This document shows positions 24,607 to 31,752 of a DNA stretch of 64,000 nucleotides, one piece after another. The notes below the pieces were generated by a model. That model saw only the letters and a list, made by a program, of their open reading frames with translations. It searched no databases and had not been told where the DNA came from. Location of the stretch: positions 1 to 64,000 of the forward strand of contig NZ_JAJJPA010000035.1 of NCBI RefSeq assembly GCF_020907985.1. The letters run 5' to 3'. Both the position numbers and the translations under genes were made by a program. The number at the start of each line of letters is the position of its first letter. Position 1 is the stretch's first letter. The stretch comes from Kitasatospora humi (GTDB lineage Bacteria; Actinomycetota; Actinomycetes; Streptomycetales; Streptomycetaceae).

Positions 24607-25646
24607 AGCACAACGGCCCCGGGAAGCCCGTGGTGATCCACGACCCGACGTTGCGGGACGGCCAGCACGCGGTCCGGCACCAGCTCGGGCTCACCGCGCT
24701 GAGCCGTTACGCGCGAGCGGCGGACGCCGCGCGGGTTCCGGTGGTGGAAGTCGGCCACGGCAACGGTCTGGGCGCCTCCTCACTGCAGGTCGGGCAGGCC
24801 GCGGTGAGTGACGACGAGATGCTGTCGACCGTCCGCGAGGCGCTGGGCCACAGCCGGATGGGTGTCTTCATGCTGCCCGGCTGGGGCACCTGCGACGACC
24901 TCCGGCGGGCGATCGCCCACGGGGTCGACGTCTTCCGGATCGGCGTGCACGCCACGGAGGCGTCACTGGCCGAGCGCCACCTGGGCTTCCTGCGGGATGC
25001 CGGTGCCGAGGCCCACTGCCTGCTGATGATGAGTCACATGGCCTCCCCCGGCGAGCTGGCCGAGCAAGCCGCCCGGGCCGTCGGGTACGGGGCGCAGGGC
25101 GTGGGGATCATGGACTCCGCGGGCCACTTCCTCCCTGCGGACGTCACCGCGCGGATCGGTGCGATCGTCGAGGCGGTCGGCACCGTCCCGGTGGCCTTCC
25201 ACGGACACGACAACCTCGGCATGGCCGTGGCCAACTCGGTGGCCGCGGCCGACGCCGGCGCCCTGATCATCGACGGCTGCGCCCGCGGCTTCGGCGCCGG
25301 AGCCGGCAACACCCAGCTCGAAGTGCTGGTCCCGGTGCTGGAGCGGAGCGGGTACGCCACGGGCATCGACCTGTACGCCCTGCTCGACGCCGCCGAGCTC
25401 GCCGAACGCGAACTCATGCCCGCGCCACCGGTGACCGCCTCGATGAGCATCGTCAGCGGCCTGGCGGGAGTGTTCTCCGGCTTCAAGCACCGGGTCGTCG
25501 AGCTCTCCGCGGCCGCCGGTGTGGACCCGCGCGACGTCTTCTTCGAACTCGGTCGGCGGCAGGCCATCGCCGGCCAGGAGGACCTGATCGTGGACGTGGT
25601 GGCGGAGCTGGGCAGCCGCAGGCCGACGGCTGACGACGGCAGCTGA
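24603..25646 (+). CDS. 4-hydroxy-2-oxovalerate aldolase-type enzyme (DmpG/BphI/MhpE family)
   Basis: About 347 residues. The HMGL-like barrel begins VVIHDPTLRDGQHAVRHQ (residues 10-27), carrying the catalytic Arg-Asp and His of DmpG. VPVVEVGHGNGLGASSLQ and the metal-binding VAFHGHDNLGMAVANS (~197-212) follow, then the C-terminal communication domain (SGLAGVFSGFKHRVVELS, DVFFELGRRQAIAGQEDLI). Family members cleave 4-hydroxy-2-oxoacids to pyruvate and an aldehyde and also run in the aldol direction. With the preceding dehydrogenase it could turn an acyl-CoA plus pyruvate into a 4-hydroxy-2-oxoacid, an alpha-keto acid precursor for later steps; this direction is inferred. The ATG at 24603 overlaps the previous stop. 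The JmjC gene follows after 29 bases. Confidence 0.88.
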   Translation: MKHNGPGKPVVIHDPTLRDGQHAVRHQLGLTALSRYARAADAARVPVVEVGHGNGLGASSLQVGQAAVSDDEMLSTVREALGHSRMGVFMLPGWGTCDDLRRAIAHGVDVFRIGVHATEASLAERHLGFLRDAGAEAHCLLMMSHMASPGELAEQAARAVGYGAQGVGIMDSAGHFLPADVTARIGAIVEAVGTVPVAFHGHDNLGMAVANSVAAADAGALIIDGCARGFGAGAGNTQLEVLVPVLERSGYATGIDLYALLDAAELAERELMPAPPVTASMSIVSGLAGVFSGFKHRVVELSAAAGVDPRDVFFELGRRQAIAGQEDLIVDVVAELGSRRPTADDGS

Positions 25647-25675
25647 CCCGGCTCCAGAGAAGGAGGACAGACGAC

Positions 25676-26542
25676 ATGGCAGTACCGGAAACCGTGCCCG
25701 GGTCGACGCGGACGGCGGGTGTGGAAGTCACCCGCATGTCGTTCGACGAGTTCATGGCCGTGGGTCCCCAGGGACTGTACAAGGCGGACCGTCCCGCGGT
25801 GATCGAGCTCCCGAGCAGCGTGCAGGGCCTCGGCCGGGACGAAGTGGCGGCGCGCCTGGCCGAGATGACCGTCACCCTGTTCACCGAACCGGGCGACAAG
25901 AACTACCCGGGACGCTGGGAGACGCGGGACATCAAGCTCCGCGAGTTCTTCGCGGACGAGCGGCACCTCACCGGCTCGGACACCTGGCACCGGGTGGTGT
26001 CGAACATACGCAGCAGTCCGGCCGATGTGAACGCCGTGATCGGGTTCGACGCCGAGGAGCTCTTCGGCTACGGCAACGCGCTGTACGCGGCCAACCTGTG
26101 GATCAGCCACCGGGGCGTGTTCACCAAGAGCCACTTCGACGAGTTCGAGAACTTCAACATCGCGCTCGAAGGCCGCAAGCGGTTCATCATCGCTCCACCC
26201 GGCGTGCGGGACTACTACCCGCGGTCGATCCTGCGGGGGTTCGGGGACAAGTCGCAGGTGGTCGACCTCGACGACGTCGACCTGGAGCGCTACCCGAGGC
26301 TGGCGGCCAAGCTCGCGCAACGCCGTGACTTCGTCCTCGAACCCGGCCACATGCTCTACCTGCCGCTCGGCTGGTGGCACCAGGCCGAGTCGCTGGACGA
26401 CATGAACATCAACGTCAACTTCTGGCTGAAGTCCAAGAAGATCCTCCGCAGGCCGCACGTGCTCGGCGTCGCGCTGTACACGTACGCCTACCGGAGGCTC
26501 AAGGGCGTCTACAGCTACAGACCCACCGAGGTGAACTCCTGA
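25676..26542 (+). CDS. JmjC/cupin_8-type Fe(II)/2-oxoglutarate oxygenase
   Basis: 288 residues. A cupin_8/JmjC core runs from about residue 120 to 260: the iron-binding HxD is in FTKSHFDEFENFNIALEG (~147-164), followed by RKRFIIAPPGVRDYYPRS, and the distal His is in HMLYLPLGWWHQAES (~224-238), then DDMNINVNFWLKS. These non-haem iron enzymes hydroxylate, or sometimes desaturate, protein side chains or small molecules. In a biosynthetic operon a tailoring hydroxylation of an amino acid or of the assembled product is likely. The ATG at 25676 has agaaggaggac 7 bases upstream. Its stop overlaps the oxoamine synthase start by one base, so it is translationally coupled. Substrate unknown. Confidence 0.85.
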   Translation: MAVPETVPGSTRTAGVEVTRMSFDEFMAVGPQGLYKADRPAVIELPSSVQGLGRDEVAARLAEMTVTLFTEPGDKNYPGRWETRDIKLREFFADERHLTGSDTWHRVVSNIRSSPADVNAVIGFDAEELFGYGNALYAANLWISHRGVFTKSHFDEFENFNIALEGRKRFIIAPPGVRDYYPRSILRGFGDKSQVVDLDDVDLERYPRLAAKLAQRRDFVLEPGHMLYLPLGWWHQAESLDDMNINVNFWLKSKKILRRPHVLGVALYTYAYRRLKGVYSYRPTEVNS

Positions 26543-27795
26543 TGAGCGAGCGCAAGTCCATCACTCCCACCCACCTGTACCGCAACAACGACAAGCTCAT
26601 CGGGATCGGCAACGCCTTCTGGAACACGTCCTACGAGAACGGGGTCGCCGGCATCGTGGGCGACCTGCGGGACGGCGTGTTCCACATGCCCGACGGGCAC
26701 GAGTTCGTCAACTTCACGGTCTGCTCCTACCTGGACCTGGACACCCACCCCAAGGTCATCGACGGCGCGGTCGACTCACTGCGCCGCTTCGGCGTGCTGG
26801 ACCACTGCATCCCGCGCACCCGCGTCCAGACGACCGTCCTGCTGGAGCTGGAGGAGTCGCTCGGCGAGCTGTTCGGCTCGATGGTGATCAGTGCGCTCTC
26901 CACCGCGGCGGCCAGCACCGGCCTGCTCCCGCTGATCGCGTCGGGGCACCTCGGCAACGGCACCCGGCCGTTGATGGTCTTCGACAAGAACGCCCACGTC
27001 TCGATGGCCAACGCCAAGCCGAGTTGCGCCGACGAGACCGAGGTCGTGACCAGCGGTCACCATGACCTCGACTTCCTCGAGGACATGTGCCGCACCTACG
27101 AACGCGTCTGCTACGTGGTCGACGGCTCGGACAGCCTCGGCGGCTACGCGCCCGTCCGCGAGTTGGCCGAACTGCAGGAGAAGTACAACCTCCTGGTCTT
27201 CTACGACGACTCGCACTCGCTGTCCGCGTACGGCGAGCGCGGCATCGGCTACGTCCGCTCGCACTCCCCGGTGCTGGACGAGCGGACCATCACCGTGGCC
27301 ACCCTGACCAAGGGATTCGGCGCCGGCGGCACGGCGATCCTGCTCGACGGCTACTCCCAGGAGACCCGGCGGCTCATCGAACGCTTCGCCGGCCCGCTGG
27401 GCTACTCGCAGAAGATGAACGCCGCCGCGGTCGGTGCGGCGATCGCCTCGGCCGAGATCCACCGCACCGAGGAACTGACCCGGCTGCAGGGGCGCCTGCG
27501 GGCCAACATCGCGCTGTTCGACTCACTGGTCTCGACCGAGCAGGCCGGGAGCACCTTCCCGATCCGCCTGGTGCCGATGACCGACGAGACGGTCGTCGAC
27601 GCCGCCAGGCAGGTCTTCGCGGCCGGTTTCTACACCTCGCCGGTGTTCTTCCCGATCGTCGCCCGCGGCACCGCCGGACTGCGCGTGATGCTGCGGGCCG
27701 GTCAGACCGAGGAGCAGATCAGGCTCCTGGCCCGCGCACTCATCCAGGCCGGAGCGCGTCCGGCGGCCGCGCGGCCCGGGGCGGTGGCCGAGTGA
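26542..27795 (+). CDS. PLP-dependent alpha-oxoamine synthase / glycine C-acetyltransferase-like enzyme
   Basis: About 417 residues, fold type I. The PLP Lys is in TVATLTKGFGAGGTAILLDG (~252-271), the ring-stacking pair in YDDSHSLSAYGERGIGYV (~222-239), and the substrate end in LRVMLRAGQTEEQI near residue 380. Family members (KBL, AONS, serine palmitoyltransferase) condense an acyl-CoA with an amino acid, usually decarboxylatively, to give an alpha-aminoketone. In ketomemicin biosynthesis a homologous PLP enzyme builds the carbonylmethylene that replaces an amide bond. The neighbouring CitE aldolase, MaoC dehydratase and dehydrogenase could make the acyl-CoA it needs. It starts at ATG 26542, overlapping the oxygenase stop, and its own stop overlaps the CitE GTG (27792). 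Acyl and amino acid partners are unknown. Confidence 0.87.
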   Translation: MSERKSITPTHLYRNNDKLIGIGNAFWNTSYENGVAGIVGDLRDGVFHMPDGHEFVNFTVCSYLDLDTHPKVIDGAVDSLRRFGVLDHCIPRTRVQTTVLLELEESLGELFGSMVISALSTAAASTGLLPLIASGHLGNGTRPLMVFDKNAHVSMANAKPSCADETEVVTSGHHDLDFLEDMCRTYERVCYVVDGSDSLGGYAPVRELAELQEKYNLLVFYDDSHSLSAYGERGIGYVRSHSPVLDERTITVATLTKGFGAGGTAILLDGYSQETRRLIERFAGPLGYSQKMNAAAVGAAIASAEIHRTEELTRLQGRLRANIALFDSLVSTEQAGSTFPIRLVPMTDETVVDAARQVFAAGFYTSPVFFPIVARGTAGLRVMLRAGQTEEQIRLLARALIQAGARPAAARPGAVAE

Positions 27796-28679
27796 CCGGC
27801 GTGGCCAGGGCGGTACCGCGCAGCATCCTGTACACGCCGGCCCTGTCGCTGGAGCGGGTGGTGAAGGCCTGGTCGTACGACGCGGACGTCCACCTGATCG
27901 ATCTCGAGGACTCCGTACCGCCCGCCGACAAGCCGGCCGCCCGCACGGTCTGCCGGGCCGCGCTGGAGGAGTCGCCGCGGCCGGTGAACGTCGCCGTGCG
28001 CATCAACGAGCTCGGTAGCCTCGCCGCGGTGCACGACGTACTGATGCTGACCGACAGTCAGGTGAAGCCCGGCATCGTCCTGATGACGATGGTGACCTCG
28101 GCGGAGGAGGTCGACCTGCTGCGCCGGATGCTGGCATCGGCGGGCGCGCATCCGGAGGTCTACGTGACGGTGGAGACGGTGGAGGCGGTCACCCGCATCG
28201 ACTCCATCGCACGCTCCGCCGACGGCCTGGTGTTCGGCTCGGCCGATCTGGCCGCCACCCTCGGGGTCGACATCACGTGGGAGGCCATGCAGGCGGCCCG
28301 CCAGGCGATGGCGATGGCCTGCGCCCGGTTCGGTACGGCGTGCATCGACACGGCCAACTACCGGCTCGCCGAACCCGCGGTGCTCGCCGAGGAGACCACC
28401 CGGGTGCGGGCGCTCGGCTTCCACGGCAAGGCGACGGTGCACCCGCGCGAACTCGACGTGATCAACCGCATCCTGCGCCCCCGGCCCGACGAAGTGGCAC
28501 TGGCGCGCCGGGTGGCGCAGGCCGTGACCGCGGCCAACGGCGGGATCGCCGTGCTGGACGGCAACATGGTCGGGCCGCCGTTCGCCCGGCTGGCGCGCGA
28601 CACGGTCGCGCGCGAGGACGCCTGGACGAGTCGGTTCGGCCGCGACGCCGGAGCCGGCGGAGACGGCGGAGCGGCATGA
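27792..28679 (+). CDS. HpcH/HpaI-CitE family acyl-CoA aldolase/lyase
   Basis: About 295 residues. The CitE-type barrel shows SILYTPALSLERVVKAW (residues ~10-26), DVHLIDLEDSVPPADKPAAR with the metal-site acids, NVAVRINELGS with the catalytic Arg, VYVTVETVEAVTRID, LVFGSADLAATLGVD and GFHGKATVHPRELDVIN. Relatives include malyl-CoA, beta-methylmalyl-CoA and citramalyl-CoA lyases, which join or split an acyl-CoA and an alpha-keto acid. Running in the synthetic direction it could condense malonyl-CoA or acetyl-CoA with a keto acid, giving a hydroxyacyl-CoA for the MaoC protein encoded at 31143. GTG start overlapping the previous stop (GTGA), and the stop overlapping the next ATG. Confidence 0.87.
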   Translation: MTGVARAVPRSILYTPALSLERVVKAWSYDADVHLIDLEDSVPPADKPAARTVCRAALEESPRPVNVAVRINELGSLAAVHDVLMLTDSQVKPGIVLMTMVTSAEEVDLLRRMLASAGAHPEVYVTVETVEAVTRIDSIARSADGLVFGSADLAATLGVDITWEAMQAARQAMAMACARFGTACIDTANYRLAEPAVLAEETTRVRALGFHGKATVHPRELDVINRILRPRPDEVALARRVAQAVTAANGGIAVLDGNMVGPPFARLARDTVAREDAWTSRFGRDAGAGGDGGAA

Positions 28680-29704
28680 CCGCCGCACCGCGGATGGTCC
28701 TGGCCGCCGACATGTCCGGCACCCTGGCGATGACCCGCGTGATCGACGTGCTCGGCGAGATGTTCGTGGACCTGGCCGCCGGCCGGACCCGGTCCCCGGC
28801 CCGTACCGTCGTCGAGCACGGTGACCGGCGCGTCCTCCTGGCCAGTCCCGCCGTCTGGGAGCAGCGCGGGGTGGGCAGCGTCAAGGTCACCACGCTCACC
28901 CCGGACAACCCGGCCCGCGGGCTGCCCCTGATCCACGGGATCGTCGCGCTCACCGACCTGGAGACGGGGCGGATCACCGCCCTGCTGGACGGCGCCGAGC
29001 TCACCGCCGTCCGCACCGGAGCGGTCGCCGCCCTGGCGACCCGCTGGTGCACTCCCGACGACGCCGACGACTTGGCGGTGATCGGCGCGGGGGCGCAGGC
29101 GCGTGCCCTGATCAGGGCGGTGTCGGCGGTGCGCCCGATCCGCACCGTCCGGATCCACTCCCGCACGCGGGCCGGCGCCGAGGAGCTCGCGCACTGGGTC
29201 CGGGACACCGCGCCCCGACCCGTCCGCGCGACGGTCTGCGACACCGCGAGGGCTGCCGTCACCGATGCGGCGATCATCTGCACGGCCACCTCCACCGGTG
29301 ACGGCACACCCGTGGTGGAGGCGGGCTGGGTGGCATCCGGGGCACATGTGAACGTGATCGGTGGCACCCATCCGGACGCCGTCGAACTCGACCCGGCCCT
29401 GCTGGCCGACGCCGTGACCATCGTCGAGGACCGGACCGCGGCGCTGGACGGCGCCGGTGAGATCCGGGCAGCGCTGGCCGGCGGCCTGATCAAGGCCGAG
29501 GACCTTCACGAGCTGGGCGGGCTGGTGGGCGGCGAGGTCGCCGTCGCCGGCCGGACCTCGGTCCTGCGCACGGTCGGCATGGCCATCGAGGACACCGCCG
29601 CCGCGGTGGCGCTGTTCGACCAGCATCGGGCGGCCACGCAGGGACCGGGCGACCCGTCGGTCGTTGCGCCAACAAGGGAGGGAGCGCCGGATGGACACGC
29701 ATGA
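28676..29704 (+). CDS. Ornithine cyclodeaminase/mu-crystallin-family dehydrogenase
   Basis: About 342 residues. The family's substrate-side motif GVGSVKVTTLTPDNPARGLP (~58-77), the NAD(P)-binding DDLAVIGAGAQARALIRAVS (~131-150) and HVNVIGGTHPDAVELDP (~222-238) are all present. Members are ornithine cyclodeaminase, alanine dehydrogenase (archaeal), ketimine reductases and SbnB-like opine dehydrogenases. In this operon, between a CitE aldolase and a ligase, a reductive or oxidative step on a keto or imine intermediate is more likely than proline formation. It could supply the dehydrogenase step required for a ketomemicin-like route, but substrate and direction are inferred. ATG at 28676 overlaps the preceding stop; its end overlaps the next gene by 14 bases. 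Confidence 0.85.
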   Translation: MTAAPRMVLAADMSGTLAMTRVIDVLGEMFVDLAAGRTRSPARTVVEHGDRRVLLASPAVWEQRGVGSVKVTTLTPDNPARGLPLIHGIVALTDLETGRITALLDGAELTAVRTGAVAALATRWCTPDDADDLAVIGAGAQARALIRAVSAVRPIRTVRIHSRTRAGAEELAHWVRDTAPRPVRATVCDTARAAVTDAAIICTATSTGDGTPVVEAGWVASGAHVNVIGGTHPDAVELDPALLADAVTIVEDRTAALDGAGEIRAALAGGLIKAEDLHELGGLVGGEVAVAGRTSVLRTVGMAIEDTAAAVALFDQHRAATQGPGDPSVVAPTREGAPDGHA

Positions 29705-31049
29705 GGACCTCGGTACGGGAAGCGGGCACCCGTGGTTCGGGGGGCACCGGCTGAGGCCCGCCGCGTCGGCCGGCACGATCCGGCAGATGCTGCGGCACGA
29801 GCTCCGGGACACCGGTTGGCCGTACCAGCGGGTCCTTCCCGCGGCACCGATGGCCATCCCGCGCGCGGCCTACGCCGAGGTCTTCCGAGTGAGCGCCGCA
29901 CTGATCGAGCTGCTGCGCCGCACCGCCCTGGAGACCGGGCGCACCACCGCCGACCGGCTGAGGGCCTACGCCATGCCCGCCGAGGAGGACCGGCTGTGGA
30001 TGGACGACCCCTTCATCGAGGAGCGGTACGCCGACAGCGTGGTCCGTCCGGACCTGGTCATCGGGCCGAACGGCCCGCAGTTCCTGGAGTTCAACGTCAG
30101 CGGCGCGCTCGGTGGCGTGGTGGAGACGCAGAGCCGTCTGGCGGTGTGGAACAGGCTCCACGCCGACGAGGAGGGCCGCACCCCGTACCGTTCGCCGAGC
30201 CCGCTCGCCGTGCGCGCCGAGATGTTCCGTTCGCTCAGCGCGGAGTTGGCGCTGGCACCGCGCGTGGCCGTGGTCGGCAGCTCCCGGGTGATCGGCGTGG
30301 AGCGGCGGTACTTCGAGATGGAGACCGACTACTACAACAGCCACGGACTGACCGCGCGCTTCTTCGAGCCCGAGGAGCTGCACCAGGCCTGGGACTGCGC
30401 GCCGCACCTGCGCCATCCGATCGGACTGCGGAACTTCACCATTCCCGACTGGCTGGAGGTGGGCCTCGACACCACGCCGGTCCAGGACGCGCTGGACAAC
30501 GGCTGCGTGCTGGTGGGCACCCAGACGTCGACGTTCCTGCACAGCAAGCTCACCATGGGCCTGCTGTCGGAGGGGCGGCCCTGGATGACCGAGGGCGACC
30601 GCAGGCTCGTCGAGCGGTACCTGCCGTGGACCCGGATCCTCGCGGAGCGCAGGACCGACCGCCGGGGTCAGCAGGTCGACCTGCTCCCGTTCGTGCTGGC
30701 GAACCGGGACCTGCTGGTGCTCAAGGCCGGCCTCGGGGAGAGCGGGAAGCAGGTGGTCATCGGCCGCGAGGTCGACCAGGCCGGATGGGAGGCCGCCGTC
30801 GGTGAGGCCGCCGTCGGCGGCACCAGCGTGGTGCAGGAGTTCGTGCGGCCGCAGACCTGCAGGGTCGCGCTGATCGCCGACGGTTCCGACGAACCGCATG
30901 ACGTCGATGTCGCCCCGGTGCTGGGCCCCCTGCTGTTCGGCGGTCGCCCGGCCGGGTTGTTCTGCCGGTTCTTCGGCGACGGTTCCGCCGGGATCGTCAG
31001 CGTCCGAGGGGGGACGAGCAGCTCCGACAACGTGATGGTGGCGATCTGA
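29691..31049 (+). CDS. ATP-grasp-type ligase B (paralogue of 20164-21555)
   Basis: About 452 residues. Landmarks match ligase A in order: QFLEFNVSGALGGVVETQ (~123-140), YLPWTRILAERR (~310), LLVLKAGLGESGKQVVIG (~339-356) and SVVQEFVRPQTCRVALI (~380). The C-terminus GGTSSSDNVMVAI also parallels the end of ligase A. The ATG at 29691 is preceded by agggaggg at 8 bases and lies inside the 3' end of the dehydrogenase gene. An ATP-dependent amide ligase is the simplest reading, with position in the operon pointing to peptide-like assembly. Whether the two ligases act in sequence, form a heteromer or serve different substrates cannot be told. Ninety-three bases separate it from the MaoC gene. Confidence 0.7.
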   Translation: MDTHEDLGTGSGHPWFGGHRLRPAASAGTIRQMLRHELRDTGWPYQRVLPAAPMAIPRAAYAEVFRVSAALIELLRRTALETGRTTADRLRAYAMPAEEDRLWMDDPFIEERYADSVVRPDLVIGPNGPQFLEFNVSGALGGVVETQSRLAVWNRLHADEEGRTPYRSPSPLAVRAEMFRSLSAELALAPRVAVVGSSRVIGVERRYFEMETDYYNSHGLTARFFEPEELHQAWDCAPHLRHPIGLRNFTIPDWLEVGLDTTPVQDALDNGCVLVGTQTSTFLHSKLTMGLLSEGRPWMTEGDRRLVERYLPWTRILAERRTDRRGQQVDLLPFVLANRDLLVLKAGLGESGKQVVIGREVDQAGWEAAVGEAAVGGTSVVQEFVRPQTCRVALIADGSDEPHDVDVAPVLGPLLFGGRPAGLFCRFFGDGSAGIVSVRGGTSSSDNVMVAI

Positions 31050-31142
31050 CCGCGGCACCGCTCGCACTCCGCCCTTCGTACCGGCGCGCCGCCCGCGCCA
31101 AGCACCGCCCCCTTCCAGCAACCACACCGGAGAGTAATCGAT

Positions 31143-31703
31143 ATGACGCTGCGTCAGGTCAAAGCCAACGAGTACGTCGAGGAACACGGCGGGGACTTCG
31201 AGGACTTCGAACCGGGCATGGTGATCCGGCACTGGCCGGGCCGCACCCTCTCCGAGGCCGACAACACCTGGCTGACCCTGCTGACCATGAACCAGCACCC
31301 GCTCCACTTCGACCAGCACTACGGCGCCGGCGCCGAGTACGGGAAGGTCCTGGTGAACAGCGGCATCACCCTGTGCCTGGTCGGCGGGATGACCGTGCAG
31401 GCGCTGTCGGCGCGGGCGGTGGCCAACCTGGGCTGGGACAGGGTCCGCCTGAAGGCGCCCGTCTTCGTCGGCGACACCCTCTACGCGACGAGCCGGATCC
31501 TCGACAAGCGGCTGTCCCGGTCCCGACCGGGGCAGGGGATCATCACGGTGGAGACGACGGGCACCAAGTCGACGGGAGAGGTCGTCATCGTCTTCGAGCG
31601 GTCGTTCATGGTGCGCTGCCGCGAGGCGGTCGATCCTGCGGATGACCGACGATCCGCGGCCGCGGACGCCGTTTTCGACGCCCCTTCCACCGCAGGGTCT
31701 TGA
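31143..31703 (+). CDS. MaoC-type acyl-CoA dehydratase (mesaconyl-CoA hydratase-like)
   Basis: 186 residues with one hot-dog MaoC domain. RTLSEADNTWLTLLTMNQHP then LHFDQHYG (residues ~34-61) is the substrate-binding and catalytic segment in the form typical of the mesaconyl-CoA hydratase/beta-methylmalyl-CoA dehydratase branch. VNSGITLCLVGGMTVQALSA, VRLKAPVFVGDTLYATSRIL and SRSRPGQGIITVE follow. Such enzymes often accompany CitE-type lyases: the lyase makes a beta-hydroxyacyl-CoA and MaoC dehydrates it. Here the CitE gene lies 2.5 kb upstream in the same operon. Dehydration to an unsaturated acyl-CoA, then used by the oxoamine synthase after reduction, is the inferred role. Good ribosome binding site (ggagag, 9 bases before the ATG). 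It is probably the last gene of the cluster. Confidence 0.85.
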   Translation: MTLRQVKANEYVEEHGGDFEDFEPGMVIRHWPGRTLSEADNTWLTLLTMNQHPLHFDQHYGAGAEYGKVLVNSGITLCLVGGMTVQALSARAVANLGWDRVRLKAPVFVGDTLYATSRILDKRLSRSRPGQGIITVETTGTKSTGEVVIVFERSFMVRCREAVDPADDRRSAAADAVFDAPSTAGS

Positions 31704-31752
31704 GCTCTCATCAGCGATTTGCACGATTGTTCGATATGACAGGATGTTTGAC

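Noticed and set aside
23677..25646. Aromatic (catechol meta-cleavage) degradation operon
   Set aside because: Only the last two enzymes are present; no extradiol dioxygenase, hydrolase or 2-hydroxypentadienoate hydratase adjoins, and the following genes are biosynthetic.
28676..29704. Proline-forming ornithine cyclodeaminase
   Set aside because: Family membership is clear, but the operon context contains no ornithine metabolism; a dehydrogenase or reductase role is more consistent.
20164..31703. A known ketomemicin cluster
   Set aside because: No amidinotransferase was found, and the cluster has extra aldehyde dehydrogenase, aldolase, oxygenase and ligase genes, so identity with the described pathway is not supported, only similarity of logic.
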